From assembly GCF_002946835.1 (NCBI RefSeq), contig NZ_CP026652.1, forward strand, positions 682,001 through 746,000: a stretch of 64,000 bases of DNA, in the 5' to 3' direction. Positions 33,967 to 41,534 of this stretch are shown here, one piece after another. A program made the translations under genes and the position numbers. The DNA is from Streptomyces dengpaensis. GTDB lineage: Bacteria; Actinomycetota; Actinomycetes; Streptomycetales; Streptomycetaceae. Numbering within the stretch: position 1 is the stretch's first letter; each line of letters opens with the position of its first letter. The notes under the pieces are model-generated. The model did no database searches. It was not told the DNA's origin and was given only the letters and a program-made list of their open reading frames with translations.

Positions 33967-34333
33967 TGGTCCAGGTGTGCGAGTCGCCGCGGTCGTTGGC
34001 GACGCCGTTGTAGCCGACCTCCTCACCGGGGGTGAGGCAGATCGTCATGTCGCCGCCCTGCCAGGCGTCCTCGTAGACCTGGACGTGGTCCTTGACGCCC
34101 GGTCCCGAGATGCCGTGGTTGGCCCAAGAGGAGTCGGTGTCGGCGATCCAGCTCTCCCACCAGCCGTCGTCCCCCGACCAATTGGCGCGCTGACCGTCGA
34201 AGTTGGTGTTCTCCCATACGCAGAAGTCGCCGCTGGGACAGTCCGCCGCGCCGGACGGCGTGGCGAGGGCCAGGCCGCCCCCGAGGGCGAGGAGGGCCGC
34301 GGCGGCGAAGGTGGCGAGGCGCTTGGTGATCAC
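33956..34333 (-). CDS. Secreted peptidase-inhibitor I36-like protein
   Basis: 125 residues. A Sec signal (about 1-29) is followed by a small Cys/Trp-rich domain: DCPSGDFCVWENTNFDGQRA then NWSGDDGWWESW. It fits the I36/SMI or beta-gamma-crystallin-like inhibitors secreted by Streptomyces. The mature domain has four cysteines, probably two disulfides. Its GTG overlaps the stop of the upstream lipoprotein frame (GTGA), so it is translationally coupled in a three-gene operon. The true target protease, if any, is unknown. Confidence 0.82.
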   Translation of the reverse strand: MITKRLATFAAAALLALGGGLALATPSGAADCPSGDFCVWENTNFDGQRANWSGDDGWWESWIADTDSSWANHGISGPGVKDHVQVYEDAWQGGDMTICLTPGEEVGYNGVANDRGDSHTWTMSC

Positions 34334-35173
34334 GAGGTGGTACTGCCTTTCTCTCGGGTTACCGGAACGGTCCGCTCGGCGTACAGGGCCGCCGCGCGGT
34401 GCAGTGCGCGAGTGCGCAGCTGCTGGTAGGTGGTCAGTTGGGCGCGCCGGTCGGCGCGGACCTCGGCCAGCAGCGCCGGCTCCAATCGGGCGCGCAGCCC
34501 GGCCAGGCCGCTCCGGTGCGCGCAGCGCGCGGAGACGGCGGGGTCGGGGCGCTCGGGCCGGGGGCCGTGCGCCGGGGTGGTGCACTGGGCCCAACGGGCG
34601 GTCGCGGCACGGTAGTCGGGGTCGCGTTTCATGCGCTGCTGGGCCTCGGCCCGCAGGTTGTTCACGACGACCCGGGTGCGGAACCAGCGGCCCTGCTCCC
34701 CGTACAGCTCGCGTTGCGCGGTGGCCAGGCAGCCGTCGGTGTGGGCGGTGACGGTGTAACCGGTGGCGAGGGTGACGGAGAGCTCGGGGCGGCCGCTGCC
34801 GAACAGGGCGGCCTGGAGCCGCTGGTCGTCCTCCGCCGAGGCCTTCCGCTCGTCGAGGGGGGGGCCGTTGGTCCGAGGGCGAGGCCCGCTGGCCCGAGGC
34901 CGCGTGCCCCTGGTCCGAGGCCGCGTGCCCCTGGTCCGAGGCCGCGTGCCCCTGGTCCGACGCGGGCCGCAGGGTCAGGCCCTGGCGGGCGAGACACCGG
35001 TCGACGAGCACCTGCTGGGCGGTGTCGATGAGGTCGTCCTTGCCGCGCTCGGTGGTGGGCAGCGCCAAGGCTCCCCGTGCACCCGTCGCGTCCGTGGTCG
35101 TGCCGCATCCGGTCAGCGCCAGCGCTCCCAGCAGCGCCAGCGCGGTGGCGCACAGCGCGCGTAACAGTCGCAC
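34330..35173 (-). pseudogene. Secreted lipoprotein gene interrupted by a frameshift in a G8 tract
   Basis: The GTG at 35173 starts a lipoprotein signal (LLGALALTGC, Cys23). The frame continues through GKDDLIDTAQQVLVDRCLAR and a three-copy 21-base repeat encoding ASDQGHA. At the run of eight Gs (34857-34864; Cs in coding sense) it leaves the natural frame. One C fewer would read on into PPLDERKASAEDDQRLQAAL, ELSVTLATGYTVTAHTDGCL, to TVPVTREKGSTTS and the stop at 34330, giving about 280 residues. It could be a pseudogene, phase variation or a base-call error. The family is unassigned. Confidence 0.75.
34896..34958. repeat. Three-copy 21-base tandem repeat inside the lipoprotein gene
   Basis: Units begin at 34896, 34917 and 34938. 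In the coding sense each encodes seven residues (ASDQGHA). The length is a multiple of three, so copy-number change keeps the frame. Confidence 0.95.
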
Positions 35174-35176
35174 GCG

Positions 35177-35539
35177 TCAGCCGACCTCGCAGCCCATCGT
35201 CGTATCGGCGACGCCGTCGAGCCGGGCGCCCCAGGGCCAGTTGTCGGCCAGATCGTGCGTGCGAATCAGCCGGTGGTGACAAGTGTCACGGCCCCATTCG
35301 ATGGCGTACACCGCGGTGTCGGCATTGGTGCGGAAGGAAGCGGCCTTGTCCTGGAGGAAGTCGGGCACATCCGTATAGCCGGGTGGTGTGTAGCACCAGG
35401 ACGAGCCGTGCTGTCCGGCGGCCGTCCAGAAGCACACGTCCCCGGCGAGCGGCGCGCCAACGGCGGTGGCGGGGGCGGGGGCGGCCCCCGGCAAGGCGGC
35501 GGCGAGGGCAGCTGCGGGCACGGCGAAGCCACGGAACAC
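35177..35539 (-). CDS. Second secreted I36-like small protein
   Basis: About 120 residues from GTG 35539, six bases after GGGAG; an upstream start at 35584 has no ribosome site. A Sec signal (FRGFAVPAAALAAALPGAAP) precedes a domain with GDVCFWTAAGQHGSSWCYTP, cysteines near CHHR, and a Cys close to the C-terminus. It is similar in style to the I36 protein at 33956. It is the first gene of the three-gene secreted operon, with three bases to the lipoprotein start. Confidence 0.7.
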   Translation of the reverse strand: MFRGFAVPAAALAAALPGAAPAPATAVGAPLAGDVCFWTAAGQHGSSWCYTPPGYTDVPDFLQDKAASFRTNADTAVYAIEWGRDTCHHRLIRTHDLADNWPWGARLDGVADTTMGCEVG

Positions 35540-35746
35540 GACGACTCCCGTCGGGAAGAGAGGACGCCGGGCGGTGATGATCACCCGGCGAGATCAGCGT
35601 GCCCTCGCGGGAGCGGACCCATGCGCGGTTCCCACCGATTGATGATCTTTGCCGGGGTGCGGGGGCATTCGTCCCCCACGCAGCTCACAACGGCGCGAAA
35701 CCCGCAGGTCCGCGCGCTCCCCGAGCTGCTGCAGTGCGGCCGCGGG

Positions 35747-35983
35747 TCAGCGCAGTGTCCAGGTGAGTTTGTCGCCGCCCACCCAGCGGACCACTTCCGG
35801 GTCGTCGAGGTCGTGGACCGTGATGCCGTAGGCCGCGGCGGTCTCCAGGACGTCGGTGAGCGCTTTGGCCTCACCGACCACCTCGCCGTCGATCTCCATG
35901 ATCCGGAACGGCGGCGTGCCCGGCTGTACCCCGAGCACCATGATCCGCGGGTGGGAGATGTGGGGGCTCGCGATTTCGGTCAT
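35747..35983 (-). CDS. Small conserved hypothetical protein
   Basis: 78 residues from ATG 35983: MTEIASPHISHPRIMVLGVQ, FRIMEIDGEVVGEAKAL, ending VVRWVGGDKLTWTLR. It is charged, with alternating strand and helix pattern (beta-beta-alpha-beta), no signal and no cysteines. Proteins of this kind are widespread in Streptomyces without known function. It faces the PHP gene divergently across 146 bases. Confidence 0.7.
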   Translation of the reverse strand: MTEIASPHISHPRIMVLGVQPGTPPFRIMEIDGEVVGEAKALTDVLETAAAYGITVHDLDDPEVVRWVGGDKLTWTLR

Positions 35984-36129
35984 GAATAGAGCGTAGAGCG
36001 GTTCGCCCGGGTCAGCGGCTGAGAGCCATCGCGCCGCGGAAGCGTCCAGCCGCCGTGCGCGCCGGCGGCGGCTGGGCAACGCTGGAGGAACGGCCTGGCA
36101 ACGCTGGAAGGAGGGGGCAGGAGGTGCCG

Positions 36130-37164
36130 ATGGACCCCGTCGAGGCCCTGGACCGGATCGCGTTCCTGCTGGAGCGGGCCCAGGCCCCCACCTACCGCGT
36201 ACGTGCCTTCCGCACCGCGCAGGCCGTCCTGACCGCGTTGCCCGCCGACGAGGTGGCGGAGCGTGCCGCCGGCGGATCGCTGGAGTCGCTCAAGGGCATC
36301 GGGCCGAAGACGGCGCAGGTCGTGCGCGAGGCGCTGGCCGGTGAGGTGCCCGGCTATCTGGACAAGCTGGAGCGGGAGGCCGGGGCGCCGGCTTCCGGTG
36401 CGGGTGAGGGGTTGCGGGCGCTGCTGCGCGGCGACTGCCATCTGCACTCCGACTGGTCGGACGGCGGCAGCCCGATCGAGGACATGGGCCGGACCGCGGC
36501 GTGGATCGGGCACGAGTGGGCGGTGCTCACGGACCACTCACCGCGGCTGACCGTGGCGCGCGGTCTGTCGCCCGAGCGGCTGCGGGAGCAGCTGGACGTG
36601 GTGGCGGAGCTGAACGCGACCTGGGCGCCGTTCCGGCTGCTCACGGGCATCGAGTGCGACATCCTCGAGGACGGTTCGCTCGACCAGGAGCCGGAGCTGC
36701 TGGAGCGGCTCGACGTCGTGGTGGTGTCCGTGCACTCCAAGCTGCGGATGGACGCCCGCCCGATGACCCGCCGCATGGTCGCCGCCATACGCGATCCGCA
36801 CTCCGACATCCTCGGGCACTGCACCGGACGGCTGCTCGTCGGGCGGGACGGGGGTGCCGCGCGGCCGGAGTCGCGGTTCGACGCGGACGCGGTCTTCGCC
36901 GCGTGCGCCGAGACCGGCACGGCCGTGGAGATCAACAGCCGTCCCGAGCGGCTCGACCCGCCGCGGCCGCTGCTGCGCCGGGCTGTCGAGGCGGGTGTCC
37001 TCCTCTCGATCGACACCGACGCGCACGCACCCGGTCAGCTGGACTGGCAGATCAACGGCTGCGCCCGGGCGGAGGAGTGCGGGGTGCCCGCCGAGCGGGT
37101 GGTCACCACCTGGCCCGTCGACGACCTGCTGACCTGGGCCCGGGAGCGCCGGCTGCCGCAGTGA
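36130..37164 (+). CDS. PHP-domain phosphoesterase with HhH N-terminus
   Basis: 344 residues from ATG 36130, five bases after AGGAGG. The first 95 residues hold a helix-hairpin-helix (SLESLKGIGPKTAQVVREAL) like the PolX N-terminal domain. The PHP domain follows: GDCHLHSDWSDG, LTDHSPRLTVARGL, TGIECDIL, VSVHSKLRM, DILGHCTGR and SIDTDAHAP provide the full set of His/Asp metal ligands. It resembles the C-terminal half of DNA polymerase X without the polymerase core. It may act on nucleic-acid ends or as a phosphatase. Confidence 0.9.
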   Translation: MDPVEALDRIAFLLERAQAPTYRVRAFRTAQAVLTALPADEVAERAAGGSLESLKGIGPKTAQVVREALAGEVPGYLDKLEREAGAPASGAGEGLRALLRGDCHLHSDWSDGGSPIEDMGRTAAWIGHEWAVLTDHSPRLTVARGLSPERLREQLDVVAELNATWAPFRLLTGIECDILEDGSLDQEPELLERLDVVVVSVHSKLRMDARPMTRRMVAAIRDPHSDILGHCTGRLLVGRDGGAARPESRFDADAVFAACAETGTAVEINSRPERLDPPRPLLRRAVEAGVLLSIDTDAHAPGQLDWQINGCARAEECGVPAERVVTTWPVDDLLTWARERRLPQ

Positions 37165-37244
37165 TCCAGATCACCGTGGGCGCCGGAACACACATGGACA
37201 GTTGCCCGTTGAACAATCCGTGGGTGCGGATGGGACAGTGTCCC

Positions 37245-37379
37245 CGGGCCTCACCTTTTGCCCACAGGGACGATCGTCCGGCTGAAGCCCTGTGGAGCGT
37301 TTCGCCGAGAGGCGACCGCCATCCGTGCCCACCACAGGCGGCCCCGACCGAGATTCCCCCGTCCGGTCGGGGTCTTTTC
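37245..37379 (+). ncRNA. Candidate structured RNA or attenuator ending in a U-tailed terminator
   Basis: CCACAGGG (37262-37269) can pair with CCCTGTGG (37288-37295). The same CCTGTGG can instead pair with CCACAGG at 37332-37338. Between them are CGCC-GAGA-GGCG (37303-37314) and CCGCC/GGCGG (37316-37320/37337-37341). The structure ends in the terminator at 37342-37379. Such competing helices before a terminator are typical of switches and attenuators. It lies between the PHP gene and an SDR gene; its class is not one I recognise. Confidence 0.45.
37342..37379 (+). terminator. Intrinsic terminator with T-rich tail
   Basis: CCCCGACCG (37342-37350) and CGGTCGGGG (37364-37372) form a perfect stem, followed by TCTTTTCTTT. 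T-rich tails are uncommon in this GC-rich sequence. Confidence 0.85.
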
Positions 37380-37383
37380 TTTG

Positions 37384-37428
37384 CCCGCGGGTCTTTCCCG
37401 GAAGTTCTTTCCCGCGGGTCTTTCCCGG
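37384..37428. repeat. 18-base direct repeat, 27-base period
   Basis: CCCGCGGGTCTTTCCCGG occurs at 37384-37401 and 37411-37428, just after the terminator. Confidence 0.95.
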
Positions 37429-37449
37429 GAGCCGGACGGCGACGTCCGT

Positions 37450-37480
37450 TTGACATCGAGTTCTCTCCAACTCGTAGCGT
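37450..37480 (+). promoter_or_regulatory. Promoter of the SDR gene, probably leaderless
   Basis: TTGACA (37450-37455) and TAGCGT (37475-37480) are 19 bases apart. A start seven or eight bases downstream would be at the A of the ATG (37488), and no ribosome site precedes that ATG. Confidence 0.5.
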
Positions 37481-37487
37481 GCGGCAC

Positions 37488-38447
37488 ATGAGCACTGCAC
37501 AGCACAAGATCGGCTCGGGTTTCGGTGCCCGGAGCACCGCCGACGACGTCCTCGAGGGCATCGACCTCTCCGGAAAGCTCGCGATCGTCACGGGCGGTTA
37601 CTCGGGCCTCGGCCTGGAGGCGACCCGCTCGCTCACCAAGGCGGGCGCCCATGTCATCGTCCCCGCGCGGCGCCCGGCCGCCGCCCGGGAGGCGCTGGAG
37701 GGCATCGACGGGGTCGAGGTGGACGAGCTCGACCTCGGCGACCTGGAGAGCGTGCGCGCCTTCGCCGACCGGTTCCTCGCCTCGGACCGCGTCATCGACA
37801 TCGTCATCAACAATGCGGGAATCATGGCCTGCCCGGAGACGCGGGTCGGCCCCGGCTGGGAGGCGCAGTTCGCGACCAACCACCTCGGTCACTACGCCCT
37901 CGTGAACCGGCTCTGGCCTGCGATCGAGCCCGGCGGGGCGCGCGTCGTCTCCGTGTCGTCCCGCGCTCACCTCCTGTCCGGCATGCGCTGGGACGACGTG
38001 CACTGGACGAACGGCTACGACAAGTGGCAGGCGTACGGCCAGGCCAAGACGGCGAACGTCCTGTTCGCCGTACACCTCGACCGGCTCGGCCGGGAATCCG
38101 GCGTACGGGCGTTCGCCCTGCACCCCGGTGGCATCCTCACGCCGCTCCAGCGCCATCTCCCGACGGAGGAGATGGTCGAGCGCGGCTGGATCGACGAGAA
38201 CGGCAACCCGCTGGACCCCGAGGCCTTCAAGACGCCGGAGCAGGGCGCGGCCACCGAGGTGTGGGCCGCGACCTCGCCGCAGCTGGCCGGTATGGGCGGG
38301 GTGTACTGCGAGGACTGCGAGATCGCCGAGCCCGCTCCGGCGGACGGCACCAGGGTCGGCGTGGCCGACTACGCGATCGACTCCGAGCAGGCCGCGCGGC
38401 TGTGGGAGCTGTCGGCGGAGCTGACCGGGGTGAACGCGTTCGAATGA
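37488..38447 (+). CDS. SDR oxidoreductase, retinol-dehydrogenase-like
   Basis: 319 residues. After a 30-residue lead (SGFGARSTADDVLEGIDLSG) comes a classical SDR: TGGYSGLG cofactor loop, NNAGIM, a Ser in VSVSSRAH, and the YxxxK pair in AYGQAKTAN. The WxxxFxTNHLGH stretch (WEAQFATNHLGHYAL) is typical of the retinol dehydrogenase/WWOX-like branch. The substrate is unknown. The ATG has no Shine-Dalgarno sequence and coincides with the predicted transcription start. Confidence 0.9.
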   Translation: MSTAQHKIGSGFGARSTADDVLEGIDLSGKLAIVTGGYSGLGLEATRSLTKAGAHVIVPARRPAAAREALEGIDGVEVDELDLGDLESVRAFADRFLASDRVIDIVINNAGIMACPETRVGPGWEAQFATNHLGHYALVNRLWPAIEPGGARVVSVSSRAHLLSGMRWDDVHWTNGYDKWQAYGQAKTANVLFAVHLDRLGRESGVRAFALHPGGILTPLQRHLPTEEMVERGWIDENGNPLDPEAFKTPEQGAATEVWAATSPQLAGMGGVYCEDCEIAEPAPADGTRVGVADYAIDSEQAARLWELSAELTGVNAFE

Positions 38448-38476
38448 ACCTCGAGCGTGCTGTCGGGCCGGAGGCG

Positions 38477-38588
38477 CTGAAAATCAGCCCCTCCGGCGTT
38501 TGAGGAGCGGGGTCTGGGGCGCTGCATCCATCAGCGGCTCCGCCGCGGGCCCAGGTACGGGACGGGTAGGGGCGGAGGGGGCGAAGCA
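38477..38588 (-). repeat. Dispersed intergenic repeat, copy B (inverted)
   Basis: Read leftward it matches 6146-6226 (CCTACCCGTCCCGTACCT ... CCGGAGGGGCTGA), with an inserted segment containing GGCTCCGCCGCGG in the middle. It lies between the SDR and ROK genes. Confidence 0.8.
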
Positions 38589-38641
38589 AACCCGAGCAGC
38601 AGGCCGATGACGGCGAGAACCAGCGGATCCCCCGCCAGGGA

Positions 38642-40051
38642 TCAGCGCGGCGCCCGCTCCCCCAGCGCCGTGCGCCAAGCCGGTGACGGCCCCTCGCCCG
38701 CCGGTTCGGCCCGGCGCCCGCCGCGGGCGAAGAAGTCGGCGAGAGGGAGGATCGCGGCGCCGACCGTGACCGCGTCCGGGCCGAGTTCGCCGAGGTCGAT
38801 GGAGACGCGCTCGGCGGGGTAGCGCAGGGCGTACGAGGTCGCGTACCGGCGCACGGCGGGCAGAAAGCGGATGCCGAGCTGGAGGCCCGCCCAGCCGCCG
38901 ATGAGGATGCGCTCGGGCTGGAAGAGGTTGATCAGGTCGGACAGGCCCGCGCCCACATACTCGGCGGCCTCCTCCAGGACGGCGAGCGCCACGGGGTCGG
39001 GCTCGGCGTCCCCGGCGGGGTAGGCGGCGGCGAGCATCGCGGTGAGCGCGGTCTCCTCGTCGGTGCCCTCCGGGGGGCGCCCGCCCTCCTCGCGCCAGCG
39101 GTCGAGGAGCGCCTCGGCGCCCGCGTACGCCTCCAGACAGCCCAGGGCGCCGCAGCGGCAGCGGCGCCCCCTGACCCGTACGGTCAGATGGCCCCACTCC
39201 ACGGACCGGCCGTTCTCCACGTCCTCCGTGACGAGGCAGGCGCCGACGCCGGAGCCGAAGAGGACGACGACCGCGTTGCGGGCGCCGCGTCCGGAGCCGA
39301 ACCACATCTCGGCCTGGCCGAGGGTCCGGGCGCCGTTGTCCGCGAAGTACGGGACGGAGTCGGGGAGTTCGCAGGCCGAGCGGAGCAGGGATTCGAGCGG
39401 GACAGCGTCCCAGCCGATCGTCTGGCCGTGCACGACCGCGCCCAGCTCGGGGGTGCGGGCCACGATGCCGGGGACGCCGATGCCGACGCCGAGGAGCTGT
39501 TCTGGGGCGATCTCCGCCTCGGCGAGGACGTCCGCGATGCCGTCACGGATGTGGCCGACGATGAGGTCGACGTCGTAATCCTGGCGCTTCGGCGCGTCCT
39601 CGGCCTCGTATCCCTGGCCCTTCGACGGCTGATCGGCCTCGTATCCCTGGCGCTCCGACGATCCCTGACGCTCCGACTGCTGGCCGGCCTCGTACCCCTG
39701 GGGCGGCTCCAACGGCCGTTCGGTTCGGGCGAGTTCGGTGAGGGTCAGATCGAACAGCTCGACGCGGACGCGGGTTTCGCCGACGTCGACGCCGATCATG
39801 TGGCCGCTGCCGGGCACGACGCGCAGCAGGGTGCGCGGGCGGCCGCCGTCGGAGTCGACGCTGCCCGCCTCCTCGACCAGTCCGTCGGCGACGAGTTCGG
39901 CGACCACGTTGCTGACGGAACCGGAACTCAGTCCGGTGGCCGGGCCCAGCTCGTAACGGCTCATCGGCCCGTCGAAATACAACCGTTGCAGTACGGCGGT
40001 GCGATTGCCCCGCCGCAGGTCACGCACCGTCCGCCCGTTCCACCCCGCCAT
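38642..40051 (-). CDS. ROK-family transcriptional regulator
   Basis: 469 residues from ATG 40051, six bases after GGAAGGG. The N-terminal winged helix reads RRGNRTAVLQRLYFDGPMSR then LSSGSVSNVVAELVADGLVEE. The ROK sugar-kinase-like body has the DxGxT-like MIGVDVGETRVRVEL and the zinc motif RGRRCRCGALGCLEAYAG (the family's CGxxGCxE). A reiterated insert of about 40 residues (YEAGQQSERQGSSERQGYEA-type units, about 125-160) sits in the kinase-like domain. It is divergent from a sugar ABC operon and is the likely repressor of it, released by a sugar. Confidence 0.92.
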   Translation of the reverse strand: MAGWNGRTVRDLRRGNRTAVLQRLYFDGPMSRYELGPATGLSSGSVSNVVAELVADGLVEEAGSVDSDGGRPRTLLRVVPGSGHMIGVDVGETRVRVELFDLTLTELARTERPLEPPQGYEAGQQSERQGSSERQGYEADQPSKGQGYEAEDAPKRQDYDVDLIVGHIRDGIADVLAEAEIAPEQLLGVGIGVPGIVARTPELGAVVHGQTIGWDAVPLESLLRSACELPDSVPYFADNGARTLGQAEMWFGSGRGARNAVVVLFGSGVGACLVTEDVENGRSVEWGHLTVRVRGRRCRCGALGCLEAYAGAEALLDRWREEGGRPPEGTDEETALTAMLAAAYPAGDAEPDPVALAVLEEAAEYVGAGLSDLINLFQPERILIGGWAGLQLGIRFLPAVRRYATSYALRYPAERVSIDLGELGPDAVTVGAAILPLADFFARGGRRAEPAGEGPSPAWRTALGERAPR

Positions 40052-40101
40052 GTGCATCCCTTCCGGCCCGCCCGACCTGCAAGATACCGCTGCGCGATCC
40101 C

Positions 40102-40146
40102 TTGACGCGACTTTCTTCCGGGTCTTAACTCACGTCCTAAATTAAG
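40102..40146 (+). promoter_or_regulatory. Promoter with overlapping AT-rich inverted repeat
   Basis: TTGACG (40102-40107) and TTAACT (40125-40130) have a 17-base spacer. CTTAA (40124-40128) and TTAAG (40142-40146) form a repeat overlapping the -10, as expected of an operator for the divergent ROK repressor. Confidence 0.5.
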
Positions 40147-40220
40147 CCATGAGGGTCGTTCGGGAAGTGAACGCGGGCGCCTCTCGCGGCTCTCCCTCCG
40201 GGAAAGGGACACAAGCAGCC

Positions 40221-41534
40221 ATGCGCAGAATCCGAGCCGCGGCCGCCGGTGCGGTCACCATTTCCTTGCTGACCGCCGCGACCGCCTGTGGCGGCGGCTC
40301 GTCGAGTGGCGGGTCCAACGACTCGCCGAAGACGCTCACGTACTGGGCCTCCAACCAGGGCGCCAGCGTAGAGGTGGACAAGAAGGTCCTCCAGCCCGAA
40401 CTCGACAAGTTCGAGAAGCAGACCGGGATCAAGGTGAAGGTGGAGGTCGTGCCCTGGTCCGACCTGCTGAACCGGATCCTCACCGCGACCACGTCCGGTC
40501 AGGGCCCCGACGTGCTGAACATCGGCAACACCTGGAGCGCATCCCTGCAGGCCACCGGGGCGCTGCTGCCCTGGGACGCCGAGAACTTCGACAAGATCGG
40601 CGGCAAGGACCGCTTCGTCGACTCGGCACTCGGCTCGACGGGCGCGCAGGGCAAGGACCCGGCCGCGGTGCCGCTGTACTCGATGGCGTACGCGCTCTAC
40701 TACAACAAGAAGATGTTCGCCGACGCGGGAATCTCCCAGCCGCCGGCCACCTGGGACGAGCTGATCGCCGACGGCAAGAAACTGTCCAAGGACGGCAAGT
40801 GGGGCCTCGGCGCCGAGGGTTCGAACCCGTCGGAGAACATCCACCACGCCTTCGTCTTCGCCCAGCAGCACGGGGCCGGCTTCTTCACCGCCGACGGCAA
40901 GCCCGACTTCACGTCCGAGGGCGCGGTCGCCGCGGTCAAGCAGTACGTCGACCTGATGGCGAAGGACAAGATCATCGCGCCGGGCAACGCCGAGTACGCG
41001 CAGAACCAGTCCGTGAGCGACTTCGCCAAGGGCAAGTCGGCGATGCTGCTGTGGCAGTCGGCGTCCGCCAACCTGACGTCGCAGGGCATGAGTGAGGACG
41101 CGTACGGCATCGCCCCGGTGCCCGTGCAGTCCGGCACGCCGGGGACCGGCACAAACGTCAACTCGATGGTCGCGGGCATTAATCTGGCGGTCTTCAAGAA
41201 CACCGACAACCTCGACGGCGCGACGAAGTTCGTGAAGTTCATGACCAGCGACGCGGAGCAGAAGATCCTCAACAAGGCCTACAGCTCGATTCCGCCGGTC
41301 AAGAACGCCCAGGCGGACCCGACCTTCAACACCCCGGCGAACGCGGTCCTCAAGGACACCCTGGCCAAGAGCGCCGCCGCGCTGCCGCAGGTCGCCGACG
41401 AGTCGCAGTTCGAGACATCGGTCGGTACGGCCGTCAAGGAGCTGTTCGCCGACGCCGCTGCCGGACGGCCGGTGACCACGGAATCGGTGCGGGCCAAGCT
41501 CGGGAAGGCCCAGCAGCAGATGCCGACGAAGTGA
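40221..41534 (+). CDS. Sugar ABC transporter, substrate-binding lipoprotein
   Basis: 437 residues from ATG 40221. A lipoprotein signal (ISLLTAATAC, Cys about 22) and a Gly/Ser tether precede a type I extracellular solute-binding fold: KTLTYWASNQG, GIKVKVEVVPWSDLLNRILT, GPDVLNIGNTWS, VPLYSMAYALYYNKKMF. The family binds oligosaccharides such as cellobiose, maltose or other beta/alpha-glucosides. It is followed with four-base overlap by two permeases and a GH1 beta-glucosidase, so a beta-glucoside is the probable cargo. No ATPase is encoded here; a shared MsiK-type ATPase probably serves it, as for other Streptomyces sugar importers. Confidence 0.9.
   Translation: MRRIRAAAAGAVTISLLTAATACGGGSSSGGSNDSPKTLTYWASNQGASVEVDKKVLQPELDKFEKQTGIKVKVEVVPWSDLLNRILTATTSGQGPDVLNIGNTWSASLQATGALLPWDAENFDKIGGKDRFVDSALGSTGAQGKDPAAVPLYSMAYALYYNKKMFADAGISQPPATWDELIADGKKLSKDGKWGLGAEGSNPSENIHHAFVFAQQHGAGFFTADGKPDFTSEGAVAAVKQYVDLMAKDKIIAPGNAEYAQNQSVSDFAKGKSAMLLWQSASANLTSQGMSEDAYGIAPVPVQSGTPGTGTNVNSMVAGINLAVFKNTDNLDGATKFVKFMTSDAEQKILNKAYSSIPPVKNAQADPTFNTPANAVLKDTLAKSAAALPQVADESQFETSVGTAVKELFADAAAGRPVTTESVRAKLGKAQQQMPTK

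Noticed and set aside
36130..37164. Full DNA polymerase X
   Set aside because: Only the HhH-like N-terminus and the PHP domain are present; the nucleotidyltransferase core is missing and the length is 344 residues.
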